Shown: positions 24,864 through 32,964, counted from the stretch's first letter. The stretch is 34,849 bases of DNA from Rhizobium sp. Q54 (GCA_945860095.1 CAMAPP010000019.1:1-34849); one strand, 5' to 3'. Notes: generated by a model not told the origin, from the letters alone. A program made the numbers and translations.

Positions 24864-27173
24864 ATGAACGTCGCCATCGGCCAGCCGATTCGCCGCGTCG
24901 AGGATGACCGGCTGCTTCGCGGCCAGGGCCGGTTTCTCGAGGATGTGCGCTTGGCGCACGAAGCCCAAGCCGTGGTGCTGCGCTCGCCGCACGCGCACGC
25001 GCACATTCGTTTGCTTGATCCCTCAGCCGCGCGCGCGGCGCCGGGCGTGCTCGCCGTTCTGACCCACGCGGACTTGGCGGCCGAGGGCGTGAAGTCGTTG
25101 CCGCCAATGACGCGCGATCCGCGCTACGAGATAAAGAATTCCGACGGCAGCCGGATGCCGGAACCCGAGCACTGGCCCCTCGCCAAGGACAAGGTACGCC
25201 ATGTCGGCGATCCCGTCGCCTTCGTGGTCGCCGAAACCCGCGCCCAGGCGCTCGACGCCGCGGCGCTGATCGCGGTCGATTACGATCCGCTGCCCGCCGT
25301 CATCGATGCCGCGTCCGCGCGCGCACCGGGCGCGCCGGTCCTGCATGACGGCGCGCCGGGCAACCGCGTGCTCGAATGGTCGGTCGGCGACCGCAAGGCG
25401 ACGGATGACGCCTTCGCCAAGGCCCATCGCGTGACGCGCCTCAAGCTGCACAATAACCGCCTCATTTGCGCCTATTTGGAGCCGCGCGCGGCCATGGCGA
25501 GCGTCACGGGCGACGCCATCACGCTTTACGCCTCGGGCCAAGGCGCGCACCGCTTCCGCGAGACGCTTTCCTTCTGTCTCGGAGTGGCGCAAGACGATGT
25601 GCGCGTGGTCATGGGCGATGTCGGCGGCGGATTCGGCCCGCGCGGATTTTTCCAGCCCGAGAACGTGCTCGTCGCCCTGGCCGCCCGGCGCTTGGGCCGG
25701 CCCGTGCGCTGGATCGGCGACCGCGCCGAAAGCTTCACGACCGATGTCCAGGCGCGCGACCACGCGATCGAATGCGCCGTCGCCCTCGATGCGAACGGCC
25801 GGTTCCTCGCCCTGGACGTTTCCAGCGATTGGAACATGGGCGCCTATGTGCCGGCGCGTGCGGTATTCGCGCAGATCGCGCACATGGGGCCGGTCATGCC
25901 GGGCGCCTATCGTTTCCCGGCGCTGCATTTCACGCTGCGCGGCTATCTCACCAATATGGCGCCAATTTACGCGCTGCGCGGTATCGGCCGCGCCGAGGCG
26001 AGCCATATCCTCGAACGCCTGATCGAAGAAGCCGCGCACGAGATGAAGCTCGACCGGGTGGAGATTCGCCGGCGCAATCTCGTGCCCGCATCGGCCATGC
26101 CCTACGACAACAAGGCGGGCTCGACCTACGACTCGGGCGAGTTCGAAGCCATCATGGACAAGGCCCTGGACCTGGCCGATTGGCGGGGCTTTGGCGCGCG
26201 CAAGGCGCAATCGCGCGCGCGCGGGCTGTTGCGCGGCATTGGCCTCTGCAATTTCGTCGAGAACGCGGGCGGTGCGCCGTCGGAATTCGCCGAGGTGAAG
26301 GCCGACCCCGCGCGCCGCCTCGATCTGTACGTGGGCTCGGGACCCAGCGGACAGGGCCACGAAACGGTCTATGCCCAGGTGCTTGCGGCCGAGCTCGGCC
26401 TGCCCTTCGAGGACGTGCGCACCCATATCGGCGACACCGCCATCGTCAAGGCGGGTTACGGCTCGGCCGCCTCGCGCTCGATGCGCAAGGCCGGGTCCGC
26501 CGTCGTGCTCGGCGCGCGCATCATGATCGAGAAAGGCAAGATTCTCGCCGGTGACATGATGGAGGCCACGCCCGCCGATATCGAATACCAAGCGGGCTGG
26601 TTCCGCGTCGCGGGCACGGACAAGAGCGTGCATCTTTACGACGTGGCCGCGCACGCCCGCGCCAAGGGCGAGGAGCTATCGGGCGCCATCGACCACAAAC
26701 AGCCCGAGGAAACCTTTCCCAATGGCTGCCAGGTGGCCGAGGTCGAAATCGATCCCGAAACCGGCAAGGTCGATTTGGTGCGCCACAGCTTCGTGAACGA
26801 TGTCGGACGCGTCATCAATCCGCTTCTGCTCGACGGCCAGTTGCACGGCGGAGTAGCCCAAGGCATCGGCCAGGCGATGACCGAGCGCACCGTTTACGAC
26901 GCGGACGGCCAGCTGCTTTCGGGCAGTTTCATGGATTATTGCATCCCGCGCGCGGACGACATGCCGTTCTTCGCCACCGCGTTCCACGAGGTGCCGTGCG
27001 CGGGCAATCCCTTGGGCGTCAAGGGCGCGGGCGAAGGCGGCACCACCGGCGCGCCGCCCGCGATACTGAACGCGATCATCGACGCGCTGCGCGATTTCGG
27101 GGCGACGGACATCGACATGCCCGCCGCGCCCGAAACCGTCTGGCGCGCGATGGGCGCCAGACGGCCCGGCTGA
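24864..27173 (+). CDS. Molybdenum hydroxylase large subunit (xanthine dehydrogenase/CoxL form II type)
   Basis: A 769-residue molybdopterin-binding large subunit of the xanthine oxidase family. These hydroxylate N-heterocycles, aldehydes or aromatic CoA esters using water as oxygen source. The N-terminal a/b hammerhead domain starts GQPIRRVEDDRLLRGQGRF. Cofactor motifs include GDVGGGFGPRG and the active-site loop YALRGIGR (369-376), resembling the form II CoxL loop (AYRGAGR) and lacking the Cys of true CO dehydrogenase. The catalytic Glu724 lies in VKGAGEGGTTG. AGGAGAA precedes the ATG at 24864; the frame is open upstream inside the ligase. The usual partners, a FAD-binding medium subunit and a 2Fe-2S small subunit, are absent on both sides, so it must share subunits from elsewhere or be an orphan. 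It ends 5 bp from a converging gene. Confidence 0.93.
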   Translation: MNVAIGQPIRRVEDDRLLRGQGRFLEDVRLAHEAQAVVLRSPHAHAHIRLLDPSAARAAPGVLAVLTHADLAAEGVKSLPPMTRDPRYEIKNSDGSRMPEPEHWPLAKDKVRHVGDPVAFVVAETRAQALDAAALIAVDYDPLPAVIDAASARAPGAPVLHDGAPGNRVLEWSVGDRKATDDAFAKAHRVTRLKLHNNRLICAYLEPRAAMASVTGDAITLYASGQGAHRFRETLSFCLGVAQDDVRVVMGDVGGGFGPRGFFQPENVLVALAARRLGRPVRWIGDRAESFTTDVQARDHAIECAVALDANGRFLALDVSSDWNMGAYVPARAVFAQIAHMGPVMPGAYRFPALHFTLRGYLTNMAPIYALRGIGRAEASHILERLIEEAAHEMKLDRVEIRRRNLVPASAMPYDNKAGSTYDSGEFEAIMDKALDLADWRGFGARKAQSRARGLLRGIGLCNFVENAGGAPSEFAEVKADPARRLDLYVGSGPSGQGHETVYAQVLAAELGLPFEDVRTHIGDTAIVKAGYGSAASRSMRKAGSAVVLGARIMIEKGKILAGDMMEATPADIEYQAGWFRVAGTDKSVHLYDVAAHARAKGEELSGAIDHKQPEETFPNGCQVAEVEIDPETGKVDLVRHSFVNDVGRVINPLLLDGQLHGGVAQGIGQAMTERTVYDADGQLLSGSFMDYCIPRADDMPFFATAFHEVPCAGNPLGVKGAGEGGTTGAPPAILNAIIDALRDFGATDIDMPAAPETVWRAMGARRPG

Positions 27174-27178
27174 AACGG

Positions 27179-28381
27179 CTATTTCTCGTACAATTTCCGC
27201 GGCAGCGAGTTCAGCACCTCGACCCCCGTGCGCGTCACGCGAATGGAGTTCGACGTGACGATGCCCATCTCGTCCTGGATGAGGCAGCCCGGCACCAGGT
27301 GGAACGTCATGTTCGTCTGCAACAACCGCTTCTCGCCCTTGCGGATCGAGATGATCTGCCCTTCACCCCAATCGGGCGGGTAATTGATTCCGATGGAATA
27401 GCCGATGCGGTGGACGTGCTGTGCGCCGAAGCCGTTCTTCTCGAAGACGCGGTGGCCGACCTCGTTGACGGATTCGCAAGAGACGCCCGGCCGGATCGCG
27501 CCGAGCACGGCCTCGAGCGCCTCGACCGTGGTGTCGAACAATTTCCGCACGCGCGGGCGGACCTTGCCCGTGGTCGCGGTGCGGAACACCGCGCCGCAAT
27601 AGCGGTATTTCGACGCCGCGATTTCGAAGATGCAGTGATCGTTCGCCGTCATCTTGCGCCCGCGCCACGTCGCGTGGCACGCGCCCGAGCGCCGCCCGGA
27701 GACGATGAAATTGGGCAGACCCGTATACTCGGCGCCCTGTTCGCACCACACCTTGTGCAAGGCGCCCGCGATCTGGTCCTCAGAGGCGCCCGGCTTCACC
27801 GCCTTGATGCCCGCAAGACAGGCCTTGTCGGCAATCGCAACCGCTTGCTTGATGACCTTGACCTCGGCCTCGGACTTGATCATCCGGGCTTCCTCGACAA
27901 GCGTCGTGGCGTCGGTGAAGCGCGCGCGGGACAATCCGTCCTTGATCGCCTCGTACTCGTTGACGGTGAAGAAAAATCCGCCCTTCTCCAACCCGATTCG
28001 CTTGCCGTCGAGGCCCAAGCGGCGGGCCGTCTCGACCGTAACCGAGACCGGCACGACGTGATCCTCGACGGGCGCGGTTTCCACGAGCCAGGAAAACTCC
28101 GGCACGTTCGTGAGCTCGAGCTTGCGCCCGACTAGCACCGGCTGCTGGCCGCGCGCGACGATGAGGCAGTGATAGCCGTAATAGCCCGGCGTTTCGTAGC
28201 CCGTAAGGTACGTGATGTTCTCGGGCCCGCGCACGAACAGGGCGTCGAGCCCCGCGCGCTTCATTGTGTCGAGCACCACGTCGTAGCGGCGCTTGTATTC
28301 GTCGAGCTTGAAGGGCAAGCGCGGGTGCTGGACCATGCCCAGCTTGTGTCCGCCCGCCGTCGTCTCCGATCGTGTCGCCAT
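27179..28381 (-). CDS. M24-fold (creatinase/ectoine hydrolase-like) hydrolase without metal ligands
   Basis: A 400-residue pita-bread-fold protein with an N-terminal creatinase domain (GLDALFVRGPEN, YLTGYETPGY) and a C-terminal M24 domain. In a normal M24 peptidase five residues bind two metals. Here, by pattern alignment, they read Glu253 for Asp (IFEIAAS), Ala264 for Asp (YCGAVFRT), His324 kept (VHRIG), Val363 for Glu (HLVPG) and Ser377 for Glu (TSNSIRVT). His236 in CHATW sits where creatinase has its catalytic His. The protein is therefore likely a metal-independent hydrolase of small amidine or amide substrates, as known for creatinase and reported for ectoine hydrolase, not an Xaa-Pro peptidase. 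GGGGAGGAA precedes the ATG. It is the last gene of a three-gene minus-strand operon, 50 bp after the hydratase gene. Confidence 0.88.
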   Translation of the reverse strand: MATRSETTAGGHKLGMVQHPRLPFKLDEYKRRYDVVLDTMKRAGLDALFVRGPENITYLTGYETPGYYGYHCLIVARGQQPVLVGRKLELTNVPEFSWLVETAPVEDHVVPVSVTVETARRLGLDGKRIGLEKGGFFFTVNEYEAIKDGLSRARFTDATTLVEEARMIKSEAEVKVIKQAVAIADKACLAGIKAVKPGASEDQIAGALHKVWCEQGAEYTGLPNFIVSGRRSGACHATWRGRKMTANDHCIFEIAASKYRYCGAVFRTATTGKVRPRVRKLFDTTVEALEAVLGAIRPGVSCESVNEVGHRVFEKNGFGAQHVHRIGYSIGINYPPDWGEGQIISIRKGEKRLLQTNMTFHLVPGCLIQDEMGIVTSNSIRVTRTGVEVLNSLPRKLYEK

Positions 28382-28431
28382 GCGTTCCTCCCCGTATTGC
28401 CGTGCGGGATGATCTCCCGCCTCGGTCGTCT

Positions 28432-29262
28432 CTACGTCACGCGCAGCCGCGCCTCGCCCAGCCCGTCGATCGCCGTCACCAATTCCTCGCCCGGCGCCAA
28501 GGCCCGCGCCGCAACCAGGCTGCCCGTCATGACGAGGTGCCCGGCCTTGAGCGGCCGGCCCCGCTCGACCAGGCGATTGGCCAGCCACGCCAAGGCTTCG
28601 AGCGGGTGGCCGAGCGCGTCGCGCCCGTGCCCCTCGCCCACGCTTTCCCCGTTCACGATCATCCGGCAGCGGGCGGCGCCGAGATCGAGCTTGCGCCAAT
28701 CGGCAACTTCCGGTCCAGCGACGCAGCCGCGCGCCATGGCGTTGTCCGAGACCAGCACCGTCGCGTCGATCGCGGTTTTGGCGAAATCGCGCAGATCCGC
28801 GATTTCGATGCCGGCCATGCAGGCCGAAACCGCCTCGGCCACGCTCTCGCGGGTATACGGCGCGCAGGATGCAGGAAGATCGCGCCCGAGCTTGAGCACG
28901 ATTTCCGATTCGGCGCCGAGCTGAAGGTAATCGCTCGCCTTCACGGTGTGGGGGCTCGCGTGCATGAGCGTGGCGAACATCGCGCCTTCGAAGGGGTGAT
29001 CGACGTGGAAGCGCTGCTGCTGGACCTTGCTGGTCAGCGCGATCTTCCAGCCTGAAATCTCGCCGAACCCGCCCGCGAGATAGCGCGCGATCACGCCGTC
29101 TTGAACCTTGAAGGCCTCGGTGAGATCGCGCGGATGAAGCCCGCCCGCCAAACGCCCGATCGGGCGCTTGGCGCGCTGATCGTCGTAGATAGCGCGCGCG
29201 GCGCGCTGATCGTCGTAGATGGTGCGCGCGGCGCGCGCGGGGCGATCGTCCATTTCCGTCAT
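28432..29262 (-). CDS. 2-keto-4-pentenoate hydratase / fumarylacetoacetase-family protein
   Basis: A 276-residue protein of the 2-keto-4-pentenoate hydratase (MhpD/DmpE/DmpH) group, which hydrate or decarboxylate 2-oxo-4-enoic acids after meta-cleavage of aromatics, using a divalent metal. Typical patterns are GWKIALTSKVQQQ, GAESEIVLKLGRDLP with the metal-site acidic residues, MAGIEIADLRD, DNAMARG and a final GHLVMTGSLVAA. The start ATG at 29262 is followed by a second in-frame ATG at 29253. The N-terminus contains a ten-residue repeat (IYDDQRAARA and IYDDQRAKRP) from a 30-bp DNA duplication; homologues normally have one such DDQR-like helix. It lies 35 bp after the GlcG-like gene and 50 bp before the M24-fold gene, forming one operon. 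Confidence 0.88.
   Translation of the reverse strand: MTEMDDRPARAARTIYDDQRAARAIYDDQRAKRPIGRLAGGLHPRDLTEAFKVQDGVIARYLAGGFGEISGWKIALTSKVQQQRFHVDHPFEGAMFATLMHASPHTVKASDYLQLGAESEIVLKLGRDLPASCAPYTRESVAEAVSACMAGIEIADLRDFAKTAIDATVLVSDNAMARGCVAGPEVADWRKLDLGAARCRMIVNGESVGEGHGRDALGHPLEALAWLANRLVERGRPLKAGHLVMTGSLVAARALAPGEELVTAIDGLGEARLRVT
29171..29230 (-). repeat. 30-bp in-frame tandem duplication in the hydratase N-terminus
   Basis: Positions 29171-29200 and 29201-29230 are adjacent copies agreeing at 28 of 30 bases (differences at the 21st and 23rd bases of the unit). On the coding (minus) strand they add ten codons, doubling an IYDDQRAxR segment near the start of the hydratase. The near-identity suggests a recent slippage or unequal-exchange event that preserved the frame. 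Confidence 0.9.
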
Positions 29263-29297
29263 GTCCGTCCGCCCCGCGCCCGCCGCCGCACTTGACC

Positions 29298-29720
29298 TTA
29301 GAACGCCGTCTGGGCGCCGATCGCGGCCAACGCCGCGGCCGCGCATTCCACATCCTGATCGCCGGTGCCCGAACCGACGCCGATGCCGCCAAGGCACTGA
29401 CCGTTCACAATCACGGGCAGGCCGCCCTTCAGGTTCGCGAACTTGCCGCCGGTGGCGATCGCCATCTTCAGTTCGTACTCGGGCGGAGTCTTGCCCGTGG
29501 GCTGGCGCGAGGAGGCGGAGGTCTTCGCCTTCGCCGTCGCCGTGTCGAAGGACAGAACCTTGGCACCGTCCATCCGCGCGTAGGCCAGAAGGTGGCAGCT
29601 CTCGTCCACGATGGCGATGCACTGGGGCACGGCCATGGCTTCGGCCTTCTTCACGGCCGCGTCGAGCATTTTGAGCGCGCCTTCGTGGGTGAGTTTGCTG
29701 ACTTGAACGGTAACCGCCAT
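29298..29720 (-). CDS. GlcG/HbpS-like (DUF336) small protein
   Basis: A 140-residue protein of the GlcG/HbpS (DUF336) family. The pattern LTHEGALKMLDAAVKKAEAM, CIAIVDESCHLLAYARMDGA and the glycine-rich C-terminal GGLPVIVNGQCLGGIGVGSGTGDQD followed by CAAAALAAI is diagnostic. HbpS of Streptomyces binds heme, and GlcG is encoded beside glycolate oxidase, but most members have no known activity; many are linked to catabolic operons, as here. No signal peptide is seen. The ATG at 29720 has a strong GGGAGG ribosome site. It is the first gene of the minus-strand operon with the hydratase and the M24-fold hydrolase, and is divergent from the acyl-CoA synthetase across 139 bp. Confidence 0.9.
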   Translation of the reverse strand: MAVTVQVSKLTHEGALKMLDAAVKKAEAMAVPQCIAIVDESCHLLAYARMDGAKVLSFDTATAKAKTSASSRQPTGKTPPEYELKMAIATGGKFANLKGGLPVIVNGQCLGGIGVGSGTGDQDVECAAAALAAIGAQTAF

Positions 29721-29859
29721 CGCGGACCTCCCAGGGTGTTGGAACGAAGGGCGCACTTTAGGCCGTGGCCGGTCAGGCTGTACAGGCTCGCGCGCCCCCG
29801 CGCGACCGCCATAGAATGGCAATAATCGAACGGCCCCGAAGGCCAAAAGGACAACCCGC

Positions 29860-31485
29860 ATGCGCGCCACGATGATGGATGTTCCCCTGACGGTCGCGCA
29901 AATCCTCGAACGCGCGGGGCGGCTGTTTCCCGACACCGAAATCGTCTCGCGCCGGCCGGACAAATCCATCCATCGCTATCGCCATGCCGAGCTTCATGGC
30001 CGCGCCCTCGCCCTTGCCGCCGCCTTGCAAAAGGCGGGCGTGAAGCAGGGCGAGCCCGTCGCCACGCTCATGTGGAATCACGCGGTTCATCTCGAAGCCT
30101 ATTTCGGCATTCCGTGCGCGGGCGGGGTGCTGCACACGCTCAATCTCCGCCTGCATCCGAACGATCTCGTCTATATCGTCGATCACGCGGGGCCGCGAAC
30201 CCTCATCATCGACGACGTGCTGCTGCCCCTGCTTGCCGAATTCCGCGACCGGGTTCGCCTCGACCGCGTGATCGTGGTGAATTGGGGCAAGGGGGCTTTG
30301 CCCGAGGGCGCCGTCGATTACGAGGATTTCATCGCGGCGGGCGCGGCTGGATACGTGCCGCCGGAGCTGGACGAAACCGACGCCGCGGGGCTCTGCTATA
30401 CTTCGGGCACGACGGGCAAGCCCAAGGGCGTGGTCTATTCCCACCGCGCCATCGTGCTCCATTCGCTCGCCATCTCGCTGCCCGACGTGCTCTCGATCTC
30501 GCACCGTTCGGCGGTCATGCCCGTGGTGCCGATGTTCCACGCCAATGCCTGGGGCGAGCCCTTCGCCTGCGCCATGATGGGCGCAAAGCAAGTCTTCCCG
30601 GGCGCCCATCTCGACGCCGTAAATCTCCTCGATTTGTGGAACGACGAGGGCGTGACCTTGGTTTCGGGCGTGCCCACGGTTTGGCTCGCCGTCGTGCGCG
30701 CGCTCGACGAAAACCCCGGGCGCTGGCCGAGGGTCAAGGGTTTGCGCGCGCTCATCGGCGGCGCGGCGGCACCCGAGGGCCTGCTGCGCGCCTTGATCAA
30801 GCACGGCATCGACCCCGCGCATGGCTGGGGCATGACCGAGATTACCCCGGTCGGCGCGATCCATTCCTTCAAGCGCAAGCTCGATACCCTGCCGCCCGAT
30901 GCGCGCATCGCGCACCTTGCCAAGCAGGGCCTGCCCCTGCCGCTCGTCGAAACCCGCGTCGTCAACGATTCGGGCGAGGCGCCATGGGACGGCGCAAGCG
31001 TGGGCGAATTGCAGGTGCGCGGCCCCTTTGTCGCCGCGCGCTATCACAACCAGCCAGATTCCGGCGATCGCTGGACCTCCGATGGCTGGTTCAAGACCGG
31101 CGATGTCGTCGCCATGGATGCGGACGGCTATATAAAGCTGTCGGACCGCACGAAGGACCTCATCAAATCGGGCGGCGAATGGATCAGCTCGGTCGAGCTC
31201 GAGAACGCGATCATGGGCCATCCGGCGGTCGCGGAAGCCGCCGTGATCGCCGTGGCACACCCGCGCTGGGACGAACGGCCCCTGGCGGCGGTCGCCCTCA
31301 AGCCGGGAAACAGCCTGAGCCTCGAGGATTTGCGCGCTTACCTAGCGCCCCATTTCGCCAAATGGTGGCTACCGGACGCCATCGCCATCGTCGATCAGAT
31401 TCCGCGCACCTCGACGGGTAAGTTTCAGAAGTCCGTGCTGCGCGAGCGTTTCAAGGATTGGACCTGGGACATACCCACCCGTTGA
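29860..31485 (+). CDS. Fatty-acid-type acyl-CoA synthetase (AMP-forming)
   Basis: A 541-residue AMP-forming acyl-CoA synthetase. The P-loop [11 protein letters not shown] is at 180-190, [11 protein letters not shown] is the adenine-binding region, [16 protein letters not shown] is the hinge-region motif, and Lys521 in RTSTGKFQK is the adenylation lysine. The overall pattern ([27 protein letters not shown] and [12 protein letters not shown]) matches the medium/long-chain fatty acyl-CoA ligase group rather than PaaK types, so the window holds two unrelated CoA ligases. The start at 29860 has AAAAGGA well spaced upstream. An amidase follows 43 bp later, on the same strand; an amidase product acid could be the ligase substrate (inference). 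Confidence 0.94.
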   Translation: MRATMMDVPLTVAQILERAGRLFPDTEIVSRRPDKSIHRYRHAELHGRALALAAALQKAGVKQGEPVATLMWNHAVHLEAYFGIPCAGGVLHTLNLRLHPNDLVYIVDHAGPRTLIIDDVLLPLLAEFRDRVRLDRVIVVNWGKGALPEGAVDYEDFIAAGAAGYVPPELDETDAAGLCYTSGTTGKPKGVVYSHRAIVLHSLAISLPDVLSISHRSAVMPVVPMFHANAWGEPFACAMMGAKQVFPGAHLDAVNLLDLWNDEGVTLVSGVPTVWLAVVRALDENPGRWPRVKGLRALIGGAAAPEGLLRALIKHGIDPAHGWGMTEITPVGAIHSFKRKLDTLPPDARIAHLAKQGLPLPLVETRVVNDSGEAPWDGASVGELQVRGPFVAARYHNQPDSGDRWTSDGWFKTGDVVAMDADGYIKLSDRTKDLIKSGGEWISSVELENAIMGHPAVAEAAVIAVAHPRWDERPLAAVALKPGNSLSLEDLRAYLAPHFAKWWLPDAIAIVDQIPRTSTGKFQKSVLRERFKDWTWDIPTR

Positions 31486-31515
31486 AGAACCGAACCCGCC
31501 CGCTAAAGAACCGAA
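31477..31515 (+). repeat. Imperfect 18-nt direct repeat at the ligase-amidase junction
   Basis: Segments 31477-31494 and 31498-31515 agree at 15 of 18 positions, sharing AAGAACCGAA, with a 21 bp period. The first copy covers the ligase stop codon; the second sits just upstream of the amidase ribosome site (AAGGGAG). It looks like a duplicated gene end; no function is evident. Confidence 0.5.
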
Positions 31516-31528
31516 AAGGGAGCGCGTC

Positions 31529-32875
31529 ATGGCACGGGACGACCTGCACAAACTGACGGCGAGCGAAGCCGCCGCCCTCATCCGCCGCAAGAAGCTCGGC
31601 GTGGTCGAATACACCGAGGCGCTCATCGCCCGCATCGAGGCGCGCGAGCCCGTTGTGCGCGCCTGGCAGCATTTCGCGGCCGAGCAGGCCCGCGCGAACG
31701 CGCGTTGGGTCGAGCGCAATGTCACCGAGGGCGCGCTGCGGGGCGTGCCCATCGGGGTCAAGGACATCATCGAAACCAAGGACATGCCGACGACCTACGG
31801 CGCCTTGCCGCTGTACGGCGAACACCGGCCGAAATGGGACGCCTCGTGCGTGGCGCTCGCCCGGCAAGCGGGCGCCGTTGTCATGGGCAAGACCGTGACC
31901 TCGGAATTCGCCGGCTATTACACCGGGCCCAGCGTCAATCCCCACGACCCGACGCGCAGCACCGCGTTTTCCTCGATGGGTTCGGCGGCGGCGGTCGGCG
32001 ATTTCCACGTGCCGCTGGCCTTTGGCAGCCAAACGGGCGGGTCGATCATCCGTCCGGCCGCGTTCTGCGGGCCGATCGGCTACATGCCGAGTTACGGCAT
32101 CTTCAACACCACGGGCGTGCACAATCTCGCGCCCTCGCTCGACCATCTCGGCCATTTCGCGCGCGCGATCGACGATGTCGCCCTGCTCGGCCAGGTGCTG
32201 ACGGGCGATGGGCGCTTCGGCATGGGCGCGCCCGGGCGCGCGCCGCGCATCGGCTTCTTCACCGGCTGGGACAAGCGCCAGGCCCAGCCGGTCATCTGGG
32301 AAACACTCGAGGCCGCGCGCGCCTCGCTCGGCAAGGTCGCACGCATCGTCGAGGTGAAATTGCCAAAGGCGCTGTTCGCGATGAACGACCATTGCCTGAC
32401 ATTGATCCGCTACGAGGCGGCGCGCACCTTCGCCCACGAGTATTTCCAGGAAAAGCCGGGCGGCCTCAGCAACACCATGCGCGATCTCGTGCGCGACGGG
32501 CTCGGCGTGCCGCGCGCCCGCTATCTCGAGGCCATCGAGGCCGCCCAGGCCGGGCGTGCACTCCTTGCCGGTTTGTTCAAGGAGCACGATGTCGATGTGT
32601 TCTTGACCCCCAGCGCCGAGTGCTTGCCGCAATTGCTTGAGGAAGCGATCAGCCGCTCGGTGTTCAACCGTCTATGGACGATCCTGCACGTGCCGACCAT
32701 CGCCTTCACCACCGGCACGGTGACGCTCAAGCCCACGCCCACGCAGCCCAAGACCGTGACATTGCCGGTGGGCATTCAGATCGTCGGGCGCTCTCTCCGT
32801 GATCACGAGACCTTGCAGGTGTCGCGGTGGCTGGAGAGCCGCCTGGCGTGCGTCGTGGAACCCATGAACTGGTAG
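31529..32875 (+). CDS. Amidase signature family protein
   Basis: A 448-residue amidase signature enzyme, which hydrolyses amides through a Ser-cisSer-Lys triad. The Lys78 in GVPIGVKDII, the cis-Ser at Ser148 within AFSSMGSAAAV, and the nucleophile Ser172 in GSQTGGSIIRPAAFCG are all present. The glycine-rich stretch differs from the usual GGSSGGS: the preceding glycines and one following glycine are replaced (TAFSSMGS). Length is normal. AAGGGAG seven bases upstream supports the ATG at 31529. It follows the acyl-CoA synthetase by 43 bp. It may release a carboxylic acid that the synthetase activates (inference). It is not GatA, since no gatB or gatC is nearby and the C-terminus lacks that context. 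An AT-rich stretch then leads to the SOS promoter. Confidence 0.92.
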   Translation: MARDDLHKLTASEAAALIRRKKLGVVEYTEALIARIEAREPVVRAWQHFAAEQARANARWVERNVTEGALRGVPIGVKDIIETKDMPTTYGALPLYGEHRPKWDASCVALARQAGAVVMGKTVTSEFAGYYTGPSVNPHDPTRSTAFSSMGSAAAVGDFHVPLAFGSQTGGSIIRPAAFCGPIGYMPSYGIFNTTGVHNLAPSLDHLGHFARAIDDVALLGQVLTGDGRFGMGAPGRAPRIGFFTGWDKRQAQPVIWETLEAARASLGKVARIVEVKLPKALFAMNDHCLTLIRYEAARTFAHEYFQEKPGGLSNTMRDLVRDGLGVPRARYLEAIEAAQAGRALLAGLFKEHDVDVFLTPSAECLPQLLEEAISRSVFNRLWTILHVPTIAFTTGTVTLKPTPTQPKTVTLPVGIQIVGRSLRDHETLQVSRWLESRLACVVEPMNW

Positions 32876-32909
32876 ATTTTATAATATCTTAGGAAGCATC
32901 TTAGGCGGC

Positions 32910-32938
32910 TTGACAGGCGCGTCGCCGCGCACTAGAAC
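32910..32938 (+). promoter_or_regulatory. Predicted sigma70-type promoter of imuA-imuB
   Basis: A perfect -35 hexamer TTGACA (32910-32915) is followed after 17 bp by TAGAAC (32933-32938), four of six matches to the -10 consensus. The -10 hexamer overlaps the first LexA box, the arrangement expected for a LexA-repressed promoter. Direction fits imuA, 48 bp downstream. Confidence 0.75.
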
Positions 32939-32949
32939 AAACATAGAAC
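32935..32949. promoter_or_regulatory. LexA (SOS) box 1
   Basis: GAAC AAACATA GAAC is an exact match to GAAC-N7-GAAC, the complement of the alphaproteobacterial SOS box GTTC-N7-GTTC. It overlaps the -10 element of the imuA promoter, so bound LexA would block RNA polymerase. Confidence 0.88.
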
Positions 32950-32964
32950 GAACAAAACACGAAC
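32950..32964. promoter_or_regulatory. LexA (SOS) box 2
   Basis: GAAC AAAACAC GAAC is a second exact GAAC-N7-GAAC site that begins at the base right after box 1, giving a 30-bp run of two direct sites. It lies just downstream of the predicted -10 element, around the likely transcription start. Confidence 0.85.

Noticed and set aside
25023-26654. 543-codon minus-strand open frame opposite the molybdenum hydroxylase gene
   Set aside because: The plus strand has complete molybdopterin-binding motifs; the antisense translation resembles no protein and is Arg/Gly/His-rich.
24864-27173. Aerobic CO dehydrogenase (coxMSL)
   Set aside because: The active-site loop lacks the Cys-containing form I motif and no coxM or coxS is adjacent.
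1-28381. Ectoine degradation cluster (M24 hydrolases, M20 peptidase and aminotransferase together)
   Set aside because: The known deacetylase DoeB is not of the M20 type, no DoeC-like dehydrogenase or typical regulator is present, and the genes are scattered over separate transcription units.
29773-31260. 495-codon minus-strand open frame opposite the acyl-CoA synthetase
   Set aside because: The synthetase motifs are intact on the plus strand; the antisense frame is a codon-composition shadow.
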